This document shows, piece after piece, positions 16,487 to 24,814 of a stretch of DNA of 64,000 bases. This DNA comes from Pararhodonellum marinum (GTDB lineage Bacteria > Bacteroidota > Bacteroidia > Cytophagales > Cyclobacteriaceae). The DNA is taken from the NCBI RefSeq assembly GCF_015354735.1, contig NZ_JACEFJ010000004.1, positions 296,863 through 360,862 of the forward strand. The letters are read 5' to 3'. Both the position numbers and the translations under genes were made by a program. Position 1 is the first letter of the stretch; each line of letters opens with the position of its first letter. Below the pieces are notes generated by a model. That model did not search any database, had not been told where the DNA came from, and was given only the letters and a program-made list of their open reading frames with translations.

Positions 16487-17041
16487 ATGAAAAATGTACT
16501 TCTTCTAATACTAGTAATTTTTAGTGTAAATCCCATTGAGGCCCAAAATCAGGATCCCTGGACCGAATACATGACCCCCTCAGGCATGCATGATATGCTT
16601 AAAAAATATGTAGGGGAATTCCAGATGGAAATCAGCATGGATATGGGCGAAGGATTTGATCAAAGCAAAATACCGGTGGATTCCCATCATTTGATGTTGC
16701 TTGGAGGAAGGTATTTGGAATTGAAACAAACCGGAAACATGATGGGTATGGAATATGAATCCATCACGATAATGGGCTTTAACAACTCAGACAAATCATT
16801 TGCCTTGACGACAATCACCAACATGGGAACTGGAACTTTAAGTCTCTTTGGAGATTGGGATGAAGAAACCAACTCGGCCAACGTAAGCGGACAATTGACA
16901 AATCCGATGACCAAGGGGCGGATAAATGTTCGCCAAACCATTTCATTTGTCGATGCGGATACCATCCTGATTGAGAGTTTTGACCAGGAAGGGAATAGTA
17001 AAGAAAAGAAAACAGTTGAATATAGACTGATGAGAAAATAA
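16487..17041 (+). CDS. exported DUF1579-like protein
   Basis: From ATG 16487 the protein has 184 residues; upstream in-frame ATGs (16397 and later) fall inside the preceding gene. A signal peptide (cleavage near I-E-A-Q, residue 19) precedes a beta-rich domain with M-L-K-K-Y-V-G-E-F, GGRYLELKQTGNMMGMEYES, I-M-G-F-N-N and a late T-K-G-R-I-N-V-R-Q-T-I strand. This matches the DUF1579 pattern (lipocalin-like, function unknown). The start is 10 bp after the SRPBCC gene, so both are probably translated from one message. Confidence 0.7.
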   Translation: MKNVLLLILVIFSVNPIEAQNQDPWTEYMTPSGMHDMLKKYVGEFQMEISMDMGEGFDQSKIPVDSHHLMLLGGRYLELKQTGNMMGMEYESITIMGFNNSDKSFALTTITNMGTGTLSLFGDWDEETNSANVSGQLTNPMTKGRINVRQTISFVDADTILIESFDQEGNSKEKKTVEYRLMRK

Positions 17042-17057
17042 AATATCTTATAGACCC

Positions 17058-17564
17058 ATGCCCGATCCACTGGCAATTCAATTGATTGCATCCACTTATC
17101 GGAACCTTTCAGAGCAATACACAAAAATACTTGTGGATTTGGATGAAAGAAAGCTCAATACTATTCCTTTTGAAGGGAGTTGGACAGCGGCACAGGTTAT
17201 TCAACATATCGGAAAGGCCAATGATTGTAGATTTCTTTTTGCCACTGGCAAACAAGCTGACCGTGATATTGGTGAGCAGATCCCAAACCTTGAAAGACAA
17301 TTTTTAAATTTTGAAATCAAAATGACTTCACCGGATTTTCTTGTTCCGGAGAACAGATTGTTCTCGAAACAGGAAACCCTTGCATTGATCCAGCATGCTT
17401 TCCATGCGCTCGCTGAAAATCTTCCCAAAAGTGATTTGACACCGATGTTGAAAATGCCGTTTGGGTTGATTACCAAATGGGAATTGGCGAATTTTATTGT
17501 CTTTCATTCCAAGCGCCACTTGCATCAATTGGGGAGAATTTACGAAGTTTTAAAATCAAATTGA
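17058..17564 (+). CDS. DinB-like four-helix metalloprotein
   Basis: 168 residues with the DinB/YfiT four-helix layout. The motif W-T-A-A-Q-V-I-Q-H-I provides the first His ligand, and F-I-V-F-H-S-K-R-H-L-H-Q-L provides the last two His ligands that coordinate a divalent metal in this superfamily. Members act in thiol transfer or detoxification; the substrate is unknown here. It lies 16 bp after the DUF1579-like gene and 84 bp before another SRPBCC gene. Confidence 0.75.
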   Translation: MPDPLAIQLIASTYRNLSEQYTKILVDLDERKLNTIPFEGSWTAAQVIQHIGKANDCRFLFATGKQADRDIGEQIPNLERQFLNFEIKMTSPDFLVPENRLFSKQETLALIQHAFHALAENLPKSDLTPMLKMPFGLITKWELANFIVFHSKRHLHQLGRIYEVLKSN

Positions 17565-17648
17565 AATCAGGGTGAAGCCTTCAATACCATTCCAAATGGT
17601 GTTTTGTTTCCCTATCTAACATTAGTAAACAACTCAAAAGACAAAAAA

Positions 17649-18110
17649 ATGCAACGAAAACAATTCAAAATCGGAATCAATGCCCCTGTGGAAAAAACAT
17701 TTGATTGCATGCTGGGACTTAGCGATAAAAAGACCTACGAACAATGGACAGCCGAATTCAATCCTACCTCAACCTATGAAGGAAGCTGGGAAAAGGGGTC
17801 CAAAATTTTGTTTATCGGAACAGACGATGAGGGCAATCGTGGTGGAATGATTGCAAATATCGCATCCCATATTCCCAATCAATTTGTTTCAATTCATCAC
17901 TATGGGTTATTGGAAGGGGATAATGAAATTCTGGAAGGTCCTAAGGTTGCTCAATGGGCAGGAGGAACGGAGGATTATACTTTTGAAGTAAAAGGAAATC
18001 GAACCATTGTAACTGTAGAGGTCGATGTCATTGATGAATTTTCGGATTATTTTGAAACCACCTATCCCAAGGCTTTAGAAAAGCTGAAAGAGATCGTGGA
18101 GGCTGCATAA
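17649..18110 (+). CDS. SRPBCC-domain protein
   Basis: From ATG 17649 (MQRKQFKIGINAPVEK) the protein has 153 residues; an upstream ATG at 17604 would add 15 residues without any support. The fold is START-like: F-K-I-G-I-N-A-P-V-E-K-T-F at the N-terminus, Y-E-Q-W-T-A-E-F, S-W-E-K-G-S-K-I-L-F, and a C-terminal helix TYPKALEKLKEIVEAA. It is similar in design to the gene at 15982 but not a tandem copy. No ligand can be assigned. Confidence 0.75.
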   Translation: MQRKQFKIGINAPVEKTFDCMLGLSDKKTYEQWTAEFNPTSTYEGSWEKGSKILFIGTDDEGNRGGMIANIASHIPNQFVSIHHYGLLEGDNEILEGPKVAQWAGGTEDYTFEVKGNRTIVTVEVDVIDEFSDYFETTYPKALEKLKEIVEAA

Positions 18111-18122
18111 AACCATTCCAAA

Positions 18123-18560
18123 ATGAACAAAAACCTTTCCGTGCGCCTTTCAGCCTTTGTAAACGCTTTGCCCCTCTATGACGGGATAAGGGTGTTGGAA
18201 ATTGGATGTGGTTCTGGAGCTGCGGCAAGAGCAATTCTAAATAGAATCAGTGATGGACATGTTTTGGGCATTGACCGGTCCGAAAAAGCCATTCTGATGG
18301 CCATTTCAAAGTCTCAAAATGAAATCAATTCGGGTTTACTAACTTTTCGAAAAGCATCGGTTGAAGCATTTGATCTTCGTGTAGAGGAAGATCTTTTTGA
18401 CCTGGCATTTGCTGTAAGGGTGGGCGCCTTGGATGGGAGACATCCCGAAATAGAAAATCAGGCTTTGACCAAAATAGCAAAGGCCTTGACCAAAAACGGC
18501 AAACTGTTTATAGATGGTGGAAACCCCTTGAAGGAGATCCCACTTGATGGATATCGATAG
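18123..18560 (+). CDS. small class I SAM-dependent methyltransferase
   Basis: 145 residues. Motif I is V-L-E-I-G-C-G-S-G-A-A-A and an acidic motif II residue follows in V-L-G-I-D-R-S-E-K-A-I. The fold continues through F-R-K-A-S-V-E-A-F and ends in a strand KLFIDGGNPLKEIPL. It is at the short end for this superfamily, with little cap or substrate domain, so the substrate cannot be predicted. The start is 12 bp after the SRPBCC gene, giving a compact cluster of SRPBCC, DUF1579, DinB, SRPBCC and methyltransferase genes. Confidence 0.75.
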   Translation: MNKNLSVRLSAFVNALPLYDGIRVLEIGCGSGAAARAILNRISDGHVLGIDRSEKAILMAISKSQNEINSGLLTFRKASVEAFDLRVEEDLFDLAFAVRVGALDGRHPEIENQALTKIAKALTKNGKLFIDGGNPLKEIPLDGYR

Positions 18561-18662
18561 GGATAAAAATCAAGCAGGATCCAAAGTGATTTCGATGTCA
18601 TTCTATCTATGAATTTTGCAAAACAATGGTTAGGTTGTGTAAAGCTTTTTCAGTGAAAATAG

Positions 18663-19133
18663 ATGTCCTTTGTAAGTATGAAGGTACAACCTCTTGTAAA
18701 GTCAGCGATTTCAGGAACTTCAGCCATGACACTTTTCAGTTATCTGGTATCTGAAAAGAAGGAAGAAAATTTCAGAGAGCCAGTCATTTTGGCTGACTTG
18801 TTATCGAGGCTTAGTCCTTCATTGAGAAAATCAGATGCCATTATTGAGGGTTGGGGGTTACATTATCTCGTAGGCCTTATGTTCGCTTTTGGCTATCATA
18901 AATTATGGCAAACCGGTAAAGTAAAGCCTGGCATATTATCCGGAAGTCTATTGGGTGCAGCAAGTGGGGTAGCTGGTATTTTGGTCTGGAAGACTGTTTT
19001 TAAATTGCACCCCAATCCACCTGCGAAAAATTTAAAAAAATACTTTGGCCACTTATTGCTTGCCCATGTGGTTTTTGGTGCATTTGCGGGTATGGGATAT
19101 AAGTCAAAAGTGACAGAAAAAAGCCTAATTTAG
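18663..19133 (+). CDS. small membrane protein, unknown function
   Basis: 156 residues (or 151 from ATG 18678). An N-terminal hydrophobic segment (AISGTSAMTLFSYLV), W-G-L-H-Y-L-V-G-L-M-F-A-F-G-Y, a glycine-rich helix LSGSLLGAASGVAGILVW, and a C-terminal helix LLLAHVVFGAFAGMGY point to four membrane segments. The HPNPPAKNLKKYFGH stretch between them looks conserved. No known function. It is 21 bp upstream of ku, so it may be expressed with the NHEJ genes, but a functional link is only positional. Confidence 0.55.
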   Translation: MSFVSMKVQPLVKSAISGTSAMTLFSYLVSEKKEENFREPVILADLLSRLSPSLRKSDAIIEGWGLHYLVGLMFAFGYHKLWQTGKVKPGILSGSLLGAASGVAGILVWKTVFKLHPNPPAKNLKKYFGHLLLAHVVFGAFAGMGYKSKVTEKSLI

Positions 19134-19154
19134 TGTCAAATAAAATATAGTTTT

Positions 19155-19931
19155 ATGCGTGCCATTTGGACAGGTTCTATCAGTTTCGGGTTGATCAACA
19201 TCCCGATAAAAATTTATTCAGCTACCGAAGCCAGTCAGCTGGACTTGGATATGCTGGATAGTGCCGACCACTCCAATATCAAGTACAAAAGGGTAAATGA
19301 AAAGACAGGGGAAGAGGTCGAATACGCGGATATAGTAAAAGGATACAAAGTAGATGATGAATATGTGGTGTTGGAGGATGAGGATTTTGAGGCAGCGGAT
19401 GCCGAAAAAACAAAAACCATCGATATCCTCAGTTTTGCGGATGGCCAGGAAATCGACAGCCTGTATTATGAAAAGCCCTATTATCTGGAACCGGATAAAT
19501 CCGGAAATAAAGCCTATGCCTTGCTTCGCGATTCTTTAAAAGCCTCGGGTAAAGTGGGGGTTACTTCCTTTGTCATGCGTAACAAAGAAGGACTGGCCAT
19601 ATTAAAACCTTATGGAAATGTAATTGTACTGAATCGGATCAGATTTGTACAAGAGATCAGGGATACCACCGAATTAAAATTACCGGCAGTTTCCAAAAAG
19701 AAAACCAAGGAAATGGAGATGGCAGATAAGCTGATTGAACAGCTTACGGAGAAGTTTGATATAGAACAATACAAAGACACTTACAGCGCAAAACTTTTAA
19801 AAATCATCAAAGCGAAAGCCAAAGGCAAAAAACCTGCAAAAACTAAAATGAAGGTGGTCCACAGGCAAAGCGATGATTTGATGGAAATGCTCAAGGCCAG
19901 CCTGTCCGATAAAAAATCAAAAACTGCTTAA
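19155..19931 (+). CDS. ku: Ku protein, NHEJ DNA end-binding factor
   Basis: 258 residues. Bacterial Ku binds double-strand ends as a homodimer and recruits LigD. The start [17 protein letters not shown] is the family signature, followed by the Ku core beta-barrel with [20 protein letters not shown] around residues 110-130 and a lysine-rich C-terminal tail ([15 protein letters not shown]), a common DNA-binding extension. It is 11 bp upstream of ligD on the same strand, forming the classic two-gene NHEJ operon. Confidence 0.95.
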   Translation: MRAIWTGSISFGLINIPIKIYSATEASQLDLDMLDSADHSNIKYKRVNEKTGEEVEYADIVKGYKVDDEYVVLEDEDFEAADAEKTKTIDILSFADGQEIDSLYYEKPYYLEPDKSGNKAYALLRDSLKASGKVGVTSFVMRNKEGLAILKPYGNVIVLNRIRFVQEIRDTTELKLPAVSKKKTKEMEMADKLIEQLTEKFDIEQYKDTYSAKLLKIIKAKAKGKKPAKTKMKVVHRQSDDLMEMLKASLSDKKSKTA

Positions 19932-19942
19932 ACATTCCTCAG

Positions 19943-22534
19943 ATGAGTTTGTCGGAATACAAGAAAAAGAGAAATTTCAAATCGACAAAGGAACCTGATG
20001 CCAAGACAAAAAAATCGGGCGAGGAACTCCTGTTCGTCGTTCAAAAACATGCCGCCAGAAACCTGCATTATGATTTCCGATTGGAATTTGATGGGGTACT
20101 CAAAAGCTGGGCCGTACCCAAAGGGCCTTCTTTAAACCCAGATGACAAGCGCCTTGCCATTATGGTGGAAGATCATCCCTACAGCTACAAAGATTTTGAG
20201 GGAGAAATTCCTAAAGGAAATTATGGCGCTGGCCATGTCATCGTGTGGGATGCCGGAACCTTTACATCCCCCGACTCAGAAAATGCTGCTGAAACGTACA
20301 AAAATTTAAAAGCCGGATTTTCTAAAGGGCATTTGGCCCTTCAGCTTAACGGAGAAAAATTGAAGGGAGGCTTTGATTTGGTGAAATTGAAGGCTAATGA
20401 AGACAATGCCTGGTTGCTGATCAAGAAAGCGGATGACTTCGCTGTAAAAACAGATGTGTTGAAAAAGGATAAATCTGTACTATCCGATCAAACGCTGGAG
20501 GAGTTGAAAAAATCATCCGCCAAAAGCAAAAAGCCTCAAAAAACATCTTCGAAGTCCTCCTCCAAAAAAGGTTCAGCAGCAGCCTTTATCAAGCCCATGC
20601 TGGCTGAAACCGTAAAAGAAGCATTTGACAGAAAAGATTGGATCTACGAAATCAAATATGATGGGTACAGGACCATTGCTGTCTTGAACGATGGCAATGT
20701 GGACCTCTTTAGTCGCAATGAGAACTCCTTTACTGCCTTGTTCAAAACCATGGCTGATGAATTAAAAGTCATCGATCATGGGGTGGTGCTGGATGGGGAA
20801 ATAGTCATAGAAGACAGCAAGGGCCGGGCTGATTTTCAATTGCTGCAAAACTTTCGAAAAAGCGGCAAGGGGACCTTGAAGTATTTTCTGTTTGATATCC
20901 TGGAACTGGACGGAAACAATACGCAGGGACTTCCTTTGATTCAAAGAAAGGAGCTTTTGAAAATGCTCCTGTCAAATTATGAACTCAAAAACATTTTTTA
21001 CTCCGATCACATTGAAGAAAAAGGCATTGATTTTTTGAAAGCAGCACTTCAAAAGAACCTGGAAGGCATCATGGCCAAAGATGGGAACAGTGAGTACCGG
21101 GCTGGCCGAAGAAGTAAGGAGTGGCTGAAAATAAAACTGATCAATCAGGAAGAAGCCATCATCGTAGGGATCACAGAAACAAAGGGTTCACGGAAGTACT
21201 TTGGATCGCTCCTACTGGCCCAATACCATGGCAAAGCATTGAAGTACATCGGAAACTGCGGAACGGGATTCAGTGATTCAGACCTAAAGGAATTGTACAG
21301 TCAATTTGAACCTCACTTTACAGATACTTCAGCCCTAAAGGAAAAGGTTTCCATCATCCGCAAAATCCAGTGGATGGAACCCAAATACATCGCCCAGGTT
21401 AAATTCACGGAGTTTACGCAGGAGGGTAATTTAAGGCACCCTGTGTTTTTGGGGTTGAGAACGGATAAGGAACCTGCAGAAATACAAGCCAACAGCAATC
21501 AAGCGACAACCGGAAAAGAATCATCGGAAAAGCTTGAAAAGGTTCCTCCCAAAATCGAAAGCCAAGCAAAAAAAGTTGCCGCCGATGCCAAAAAGGAAGT
21601 CCAATCAAAAAAAGACAGTGACCGGAGTATAAAGATTGGCAAAACAACCGTGCAACTTACCAATCAGCAAAAAGTGTATTTTCCCGGAGAAGGGATTACC
21701 AAAGGTGATCTGGTCAATTATTACCTGGAGGTTGCGGAAGTGATTTTGCCTTATTTAAAAGACAGGCCGCAATCCATGAACCGGTTTCCCAATGGCATAA
21801 CCGGGCAGAGTTTCTATCAAAAAAACATGGATACCGACAAAATACCTTCATGGCTAAAGACCTTTAAGGTATTTTCCGAATCCACAGAAAAAGACATTGA
21901 TTATCTGATCTGCAATGACACAGCCACGTTGATCTACATGGCCAACCTGGGTTGTATCGAATTTAATCCCTGGAATTCCACCACCAAAAATCCTGAAAAA
22001 CCCGATTGGGTAGTGATTGATTTGGACCCACCTAAAAAGAAGCCTGAATTCAAACAGGTCATAGATGCTGCCCTGGTGGTGAAGGAGATTATGGATGGAT
22101 TGGAGGTAGACTGCTTTTGCAAAACCTCAGGTGCCACCGGATTACATGTCTACATTCCTCTGGGGGCAAAATATGAATATGATACGGTAAGAATTTTTGC
22201 ACAGCTTATTGCCCAAAAGGTCAATGACAAACTGCCTAAAACCACCACCCTCAATAGGCCATTGAACCAGCGGAAAAACAGGATTTACGTAGATTATTTA
22301 CAAAACCGGCAAGGACAAACACTTGCAGCACCCTATTCCGCAAGACCCAAACCCGGCGCAACCGTCAGTACGCCCCTTGAATGGGACGAAGTGAACCATA
22401 CATTGTCCCCATCCCGGTTTACCATCCACAACATGCTGCAACGTATTGAAAAAAAGGGGGATTTGTGGAAGCCTGTTTTGGGTAAAGGGATCGATATGTT
22501 GACAGTAATTGAATCGATGGAGAATAAGCCATAG
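19943..22534 (+). CDS. ligD: DNA ligase D (PE-LIG-POL)
   Basis: 863 residues with all three NHEJ domains, in the order phosphoesterase, ligase, polymerase. The PE domain (about 1-170) has H42-x-D44-x-R46 and His78. The ATP-dependent ligase domain (about 215-510) has the nucleotidyl-transfer lysine K238 in E-I-K-Y-D-G-Y-R and V-L-D-G-E-I-V further on. A lysine/serine-rich linker (about 185-210 and 520-565) separates domains. The POL domain (about 565-855) has Asp693 and Asp695 in V-I-D-L-D-P-P, S729 and H735 in K-T-S-G-A-T-G-L-H, and Asp784. With Ku this forms a complete bacterial end-joining pathway that fills, trims and seals broken ends, often in stationary-phase or desiccated cells. Confidence 0.95.
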   Translation: MSLSEYKKKRNFKSTKEPDAKTKKSGEELLFVVQKHAARNLHYDFRLEFDGVLKSWAVPKGPSLNPDDKRLAIMVEDHPYSYKDFEGEIPKGNYGAGHVIVWDAGTFTSPDSENAAETYKNLKAGFSKGHLALQLNGEKLKGGFDLVKLKANEDNAWLLIKKADDFAVKTDVLKKDKSVLSDQTLEELKKSSAKSKKPQKTSSKSSSKKGSAAAFIKPMLAETVKEAFDRKDWIYEIKYDGYRTIAVLNDGNVDLFSRNENSFTALFKTMADELKVIDHGVVLDGEIVIEDSKGRADFQLLQNFRKSGKGTLKYFLFDILELDGNNTQGLPLIQRKELLKMLLSNYELKNIFYSDHIEEKGIDFLKAALQKNLEGIMAKDGNSEYRAGRRSKEWLKIKLINQEEAIIVGITETKGSRKYFGSLLLAQYHGKALKYIGNCGTGFSDSDLKELYSQFEPHFTDTSALKEKVSIIRKIQWMEPKYIAQVKFTEFTQEGNLRHPVFLGLRTDKEPAEIQANSNQATTGKESSEKLEKVPPKIESQAKKVAADAKKEVQSKKDSDRSIKIGKTTVQLTNQQKVYFPGEGITKGDLVNYYLEVAEVILPYLKDRPQSMNRFPNGITGQSFYQKNMDTDKIPSWLKTFKVFSESTEKDIDYLICNDTATLIYMANLGCIEFNPWNSTTKNPEKPDWVVIDLDPPKKKPEFKQVIDAALVVKEIMDGLEVDCFCKTSGATGLHVYIPLGAKYEYDTVRIFAQLIAQKVNDKLPKTTTLNRPLNQRKNRIYVDYLQNRQGQTLAAPYSARPKPGATVSTPLEWDEVNHTLSPSRFTIHNMLQRIEKKGDLWKPVLGKGIDMLTVIESMENKP

Positions 22535-22666
22535 GTGGTGGTTGCTGGTATTGAAACCAAATTTAGTTTAGGGGCTTTGATATTTCTTTAACCACATAGG
22601 AGTATAGTTCACAAAGCCTTTTTGATTGAACTACCCCCGATACTCCCAAAAGGGATATGTTTAAAT

Positions 22667-22699
22667 ACCACTGAACTAAAGTGGTTACTAAATTTTTTT
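22667..22699 (+). terminator. hairpin after ligD
   Basis: ACCACT (22667-22672) pairs with AGTGGT (22680-22685) over a 7-nt loop, and a 7-T run follows at 22693-22699. It lies about 130 bp after ligD and upstream of the convergent acyltransferase gene end, so it can serve the ligD transcript. Confidence 0.5.
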
Positions 22700-22798
22700 A
22701 GCCTATTATTTAAACGAAACCCTATGACAATAACCTTACTTACTTTTTCATCAATATTGTTAGATAGGACCTATAGATATTTTCCGATTGAAAAAACC

Positions 22799-23923
22799 CT
22801 ATCTTCTTAACACGACCCGGTCCAGAGAACTTTGATCTTCCGATGGGGATATTTGACCAAAATGTTTTTCAGATTTTTGAACCCTTAACCCAAACAACAG
22901 CCGTAGCAACTTCACTCTCCGGATTCCCTCAAAAGCCGCAAAACAGCCGATGGAAGTGAAAAGCAAAACCAAAACAAATTTTAACTGCACAGCGATATCC
23001 ATTGGGAAAATCAATAGGGACCCCAAATAAAGAAAAATCATGTGGAGGATATACACCGGATAGGCCGCCTCACTAAGGTAAGCCAGAGCTTTGCTGGGTC
23101 TGTTCAGGTATTTGCTTCCGAAAGCCAACAAGGAAAGAATCCAAGCCAATGACTCAATTGGAATCAGGTACAATGGTACACCGATGCCAAAATAAAAGGT
23201 CCTAATTGCAAATAAAGCGGTAGCCATAAGGACAAAAACCAATCGGTATTTCTGGATCATTTTCCAAAACCCTGGTCCAGCCAACACAAAGCAATACCCA
23301 AAAAAGAAAGCCAATAAACCCAGTGAAAAGCCATGCCAAGTCTTCGCATACAATTCATAGGGAATGGGATTTAGCAGCACTGACTCAGCCACCATGGCGG
23401 CAGCCACCACCAACAGACCCATTGGATGGCTCAGTACCTTAATGATCAAATTCCTTATTCGGGATGATTTCTGCGATCTTAGCAGGTAAAAAACAGGAGC
23501 CAGAGCCAGGACATAGGCAAAGATATTGGCCAGAAACCACAGGTGTCCTGCATCCCAGGTGTAGGTCATGTCCATGTTGTAATGGTAGCGCCAGATCAGC
23601 AGGTGAATCGGTACAATCGCAAACATCCCAAATACATAGGGCAGCAAGATGCGCCTGCTGCGTTCCATGATCAGCTGGGTAAAATTTCTTTTTCCCATCG
23701 CAAAGTACAGGCCCATTCCGGAAACAAAAAACAACAAGGGAATCCTCCAGATATTGAGCATAGACATGGGAATCAAAAGCGCTTGCCAGGATTCGGAATT
23801 TGTAATAAAAGCGATCATGACGCCCCAGGGTTGGAAACCTATGGCAATGTGGTAAATCAGCAACAAACCGATGGCAATCACGCGGAGCCAATCAATGTCA
23901 TATCTTCTTTCAGGAGCAGGCAT
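22799..23923 (-). CDS. acyltransferase family 3 membrane protein
   Basis: 374 residues with about ten hydrophobic helices, starting R-Y-D-I-D-W-L-R-V-I-A-I-G-L-L-L-I-Y-H, the typical first helix of acyltransferase-3 proteins (PF01757), including the conserved Arg and the catalytic His position at the helix end. Other features are M-L-N-I-W-R-I-P-L-L-F-F-V-S-G-M-G (motif with R and the SG turn) and the late helix AYPVYILHMIFLYLGSLLI. Such enzymes O-acylate sugars or lipids, using acyl-CoA across the inner membrane. A charged tail of about 40 residues follows the last helix. It is monocistronic by spacing; the sugar-processing genes are more than 5 kb away. Confidence 0.85.
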   Translation of the reverse strand: MPAPERRYDIDWLRVIAIGLLLIYHIAIGFQPWGVMIAFITNSESWQALLIPMSMLNIWRIPLLFFVSGMGLYFAMGKRNFTQLIMERSRRILLPYVFGMFAIVPIHLLIWRYHYNMDMTYTWDAGHLWFLANIFAYVLALAPVFYLLRSQKSSRIRNLIIKVLSHPMGLLVVAAAMVAESVLLNPIPYELYAKTWHGFSLGLLAFFFGYCFVLAGPGFWKMIQKYRLVFVLMATALFAIRTFYFGIGVPLYLIPIESLAWILSLLAFGSKYLNRPSKALAYLSEAAYPVYILHMIFLYLGSLLIFPMDIAVQLKFVLVLLFTSIGCFAAFEGIRRVKLLRLLFGLRVQKSEKHFGQISPSEDQSSLDRVVLRR

Positions 23924-23959
23924 GGGTTAGGAGTTTGGTAGTAAGGAAGGGATGAAAAC

Positions 23960-24016
23960 CTGCCAGGTTTTGAGAAAGGAACAGGACTGTGGGAGTTCAA
24001 ACCATCCACCTGGCAG
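23960..24016 (-). terminator. long-loop hairpin after ankyrin gene (minus strand)
   Basis: CTGCCAGGT (23960-23968) pairs with ACCTGGCAG (24008-24016), a 9-bp perfect stem enclosing 39 nt, right after the stop of the ankyrin gene read leftward. On the minus strand it is followed by TTTTC. The large loop makes it a weak terminator or an RNA-level structure. Confidence 0.45.
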
Positions 24017-24026
24017 TTTTGAAGCT

Positions 24027-24581
24027 TTAAGGTTTCAGCATTGCTGCAATTTCTGGCCTGGTTTTTTTGAGGTAATCATAGTCAAGTTTGAGACCCATTG
24101 GACCCAGCATAGCTACCATCATGTCATAAGCATCTTTCATTTGGTCAAAAGGACCTGCCACGTTATCATAGGCTGTGGTGCCGTATTTATTGACCACGGT
24201 TTTGTCCGCATTTTTGTCTAGCAGCATCTTTACGATCTCTGGTCTACAGAAAAATGCAGCGGTAATGAGGGCTGTACTGCCTTCATTGTTTTGGAAGTTG
24301 ATATCCGCTCCTGCATCGATCAGCACTTTTGCCATTTCCGGTTTGCCAAACACGGTAGCTGTGATCAAAGGGCTAGAGCCTCCAAAGGGATCCTTGGCAT
24401 TTAGGTCTCCGCCATTACTGATGTATTTTTTTACCGCATCCATGTTATCGGAAATGATCGCCCCATGGATATCGCCATCCGCAGTGGTGTTGGCGCTTTC
24501 CGCGGAGGATTGGCTGCTGCAAGAAGAAAAGACCAACATGGCAGCCATTAAAATTGGGATAAACAGATTTTGTGTTTTCAT
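24027..24581 (-). CDS. ankyrin-repeat lipoprotein
   Basis: 184 residues from ATG 24581 (further upstream in-frame ATGs add a second hydrophobic stretch but no homologous sequence). The lipobox V-F-S-S-C puts lipidated Cys21 at the end of the signal. Two to three ankyrin repeats follow: GGDLNAKDPFGGSSPLITAT, GADINFQNNEGSTALITAA and KNADKTVVNKYGTTAYDNV, then a C-terminal helix tail that recurs in Bacteroidota ankyrin proteins. Ankyrin repeats bind partner proteins, so a periplasmic scaffold or inhibitor role is likely. The gene is divergent from the AraC-TPR regulator with 233 bp between starts, which contain two direct repeats and could be its operator. Confidence 0.85.
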   Translation of the reverse strand: MKTQNLFIPILMAAMLVFSSCSSQSSAESANTTADGDIHGAIISDNMDAVKKYISNGGDLNAKDPFGGSSPLITATVFGKPEMAKVLIDAGADINFQNNEGSTALITAAFFCRPEIVKMLLDKNADKTVVNKYGTTAYDNVAGPFDQMKDAYDMMVAMLGPMGLKLDYDYLKKTRPEIAAMLKP

Positions 24582-24676
24582 TTTTCTTATGGTTTGTATG
24601 AAGCACAAAGTAAGGCCAACCATGAAAGGCAGGCTAAACAATCCTGCGGACAAAACCATCAAATTTGGCTAAACAC

Positions 24677-24708
24677 ATATAAATTTTGATGCATCGATAT
24701 AAATTTTG
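24677..24708. promoter_or_regulatory. two direct repeats, likely AraC-type operator
   Basis: ATATAAATTTTG occurs at 24677-24688 and again at 24697-24708, exactly 20 bp (two helical turns) apart; with the downstream base pair the match extends to ATATAAATTTTGnTG. It lies between the ankyrin gene (start 24581, minus) and the AraC-TPR gene (start 24815, plus). AraC-family dimers commonly bind two direct repeats spaced by about two turns, so this is a good candidate for autogenous and divergent control. Confidence 0.6.
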
Positions 24709-24814
24709 CTGAAAATACCTTCGGAAAGTCTAACTTCACCGTAAATTATGCTGCTAAAAAACCACAAAAAATGGTAATTGCGTTTATCCATAACCTCAAT
24801 CAGCACACAATCAA

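Noticed and set aside
22622..22810. 62-residue plus-strand ORF between ligD and the acyltransferase
   Set aside because: It spans the hairpin and T run at 22667-22699 and runs into the 3' end of the convergent gene; composition is not convincing.
24175..24672. 165-residue plus-strand frame antisense to the ankyrin gene
   Set aside because: The minus strand has the lipobox and ankyrin repeats; the antisense frame lacks recognisable features.
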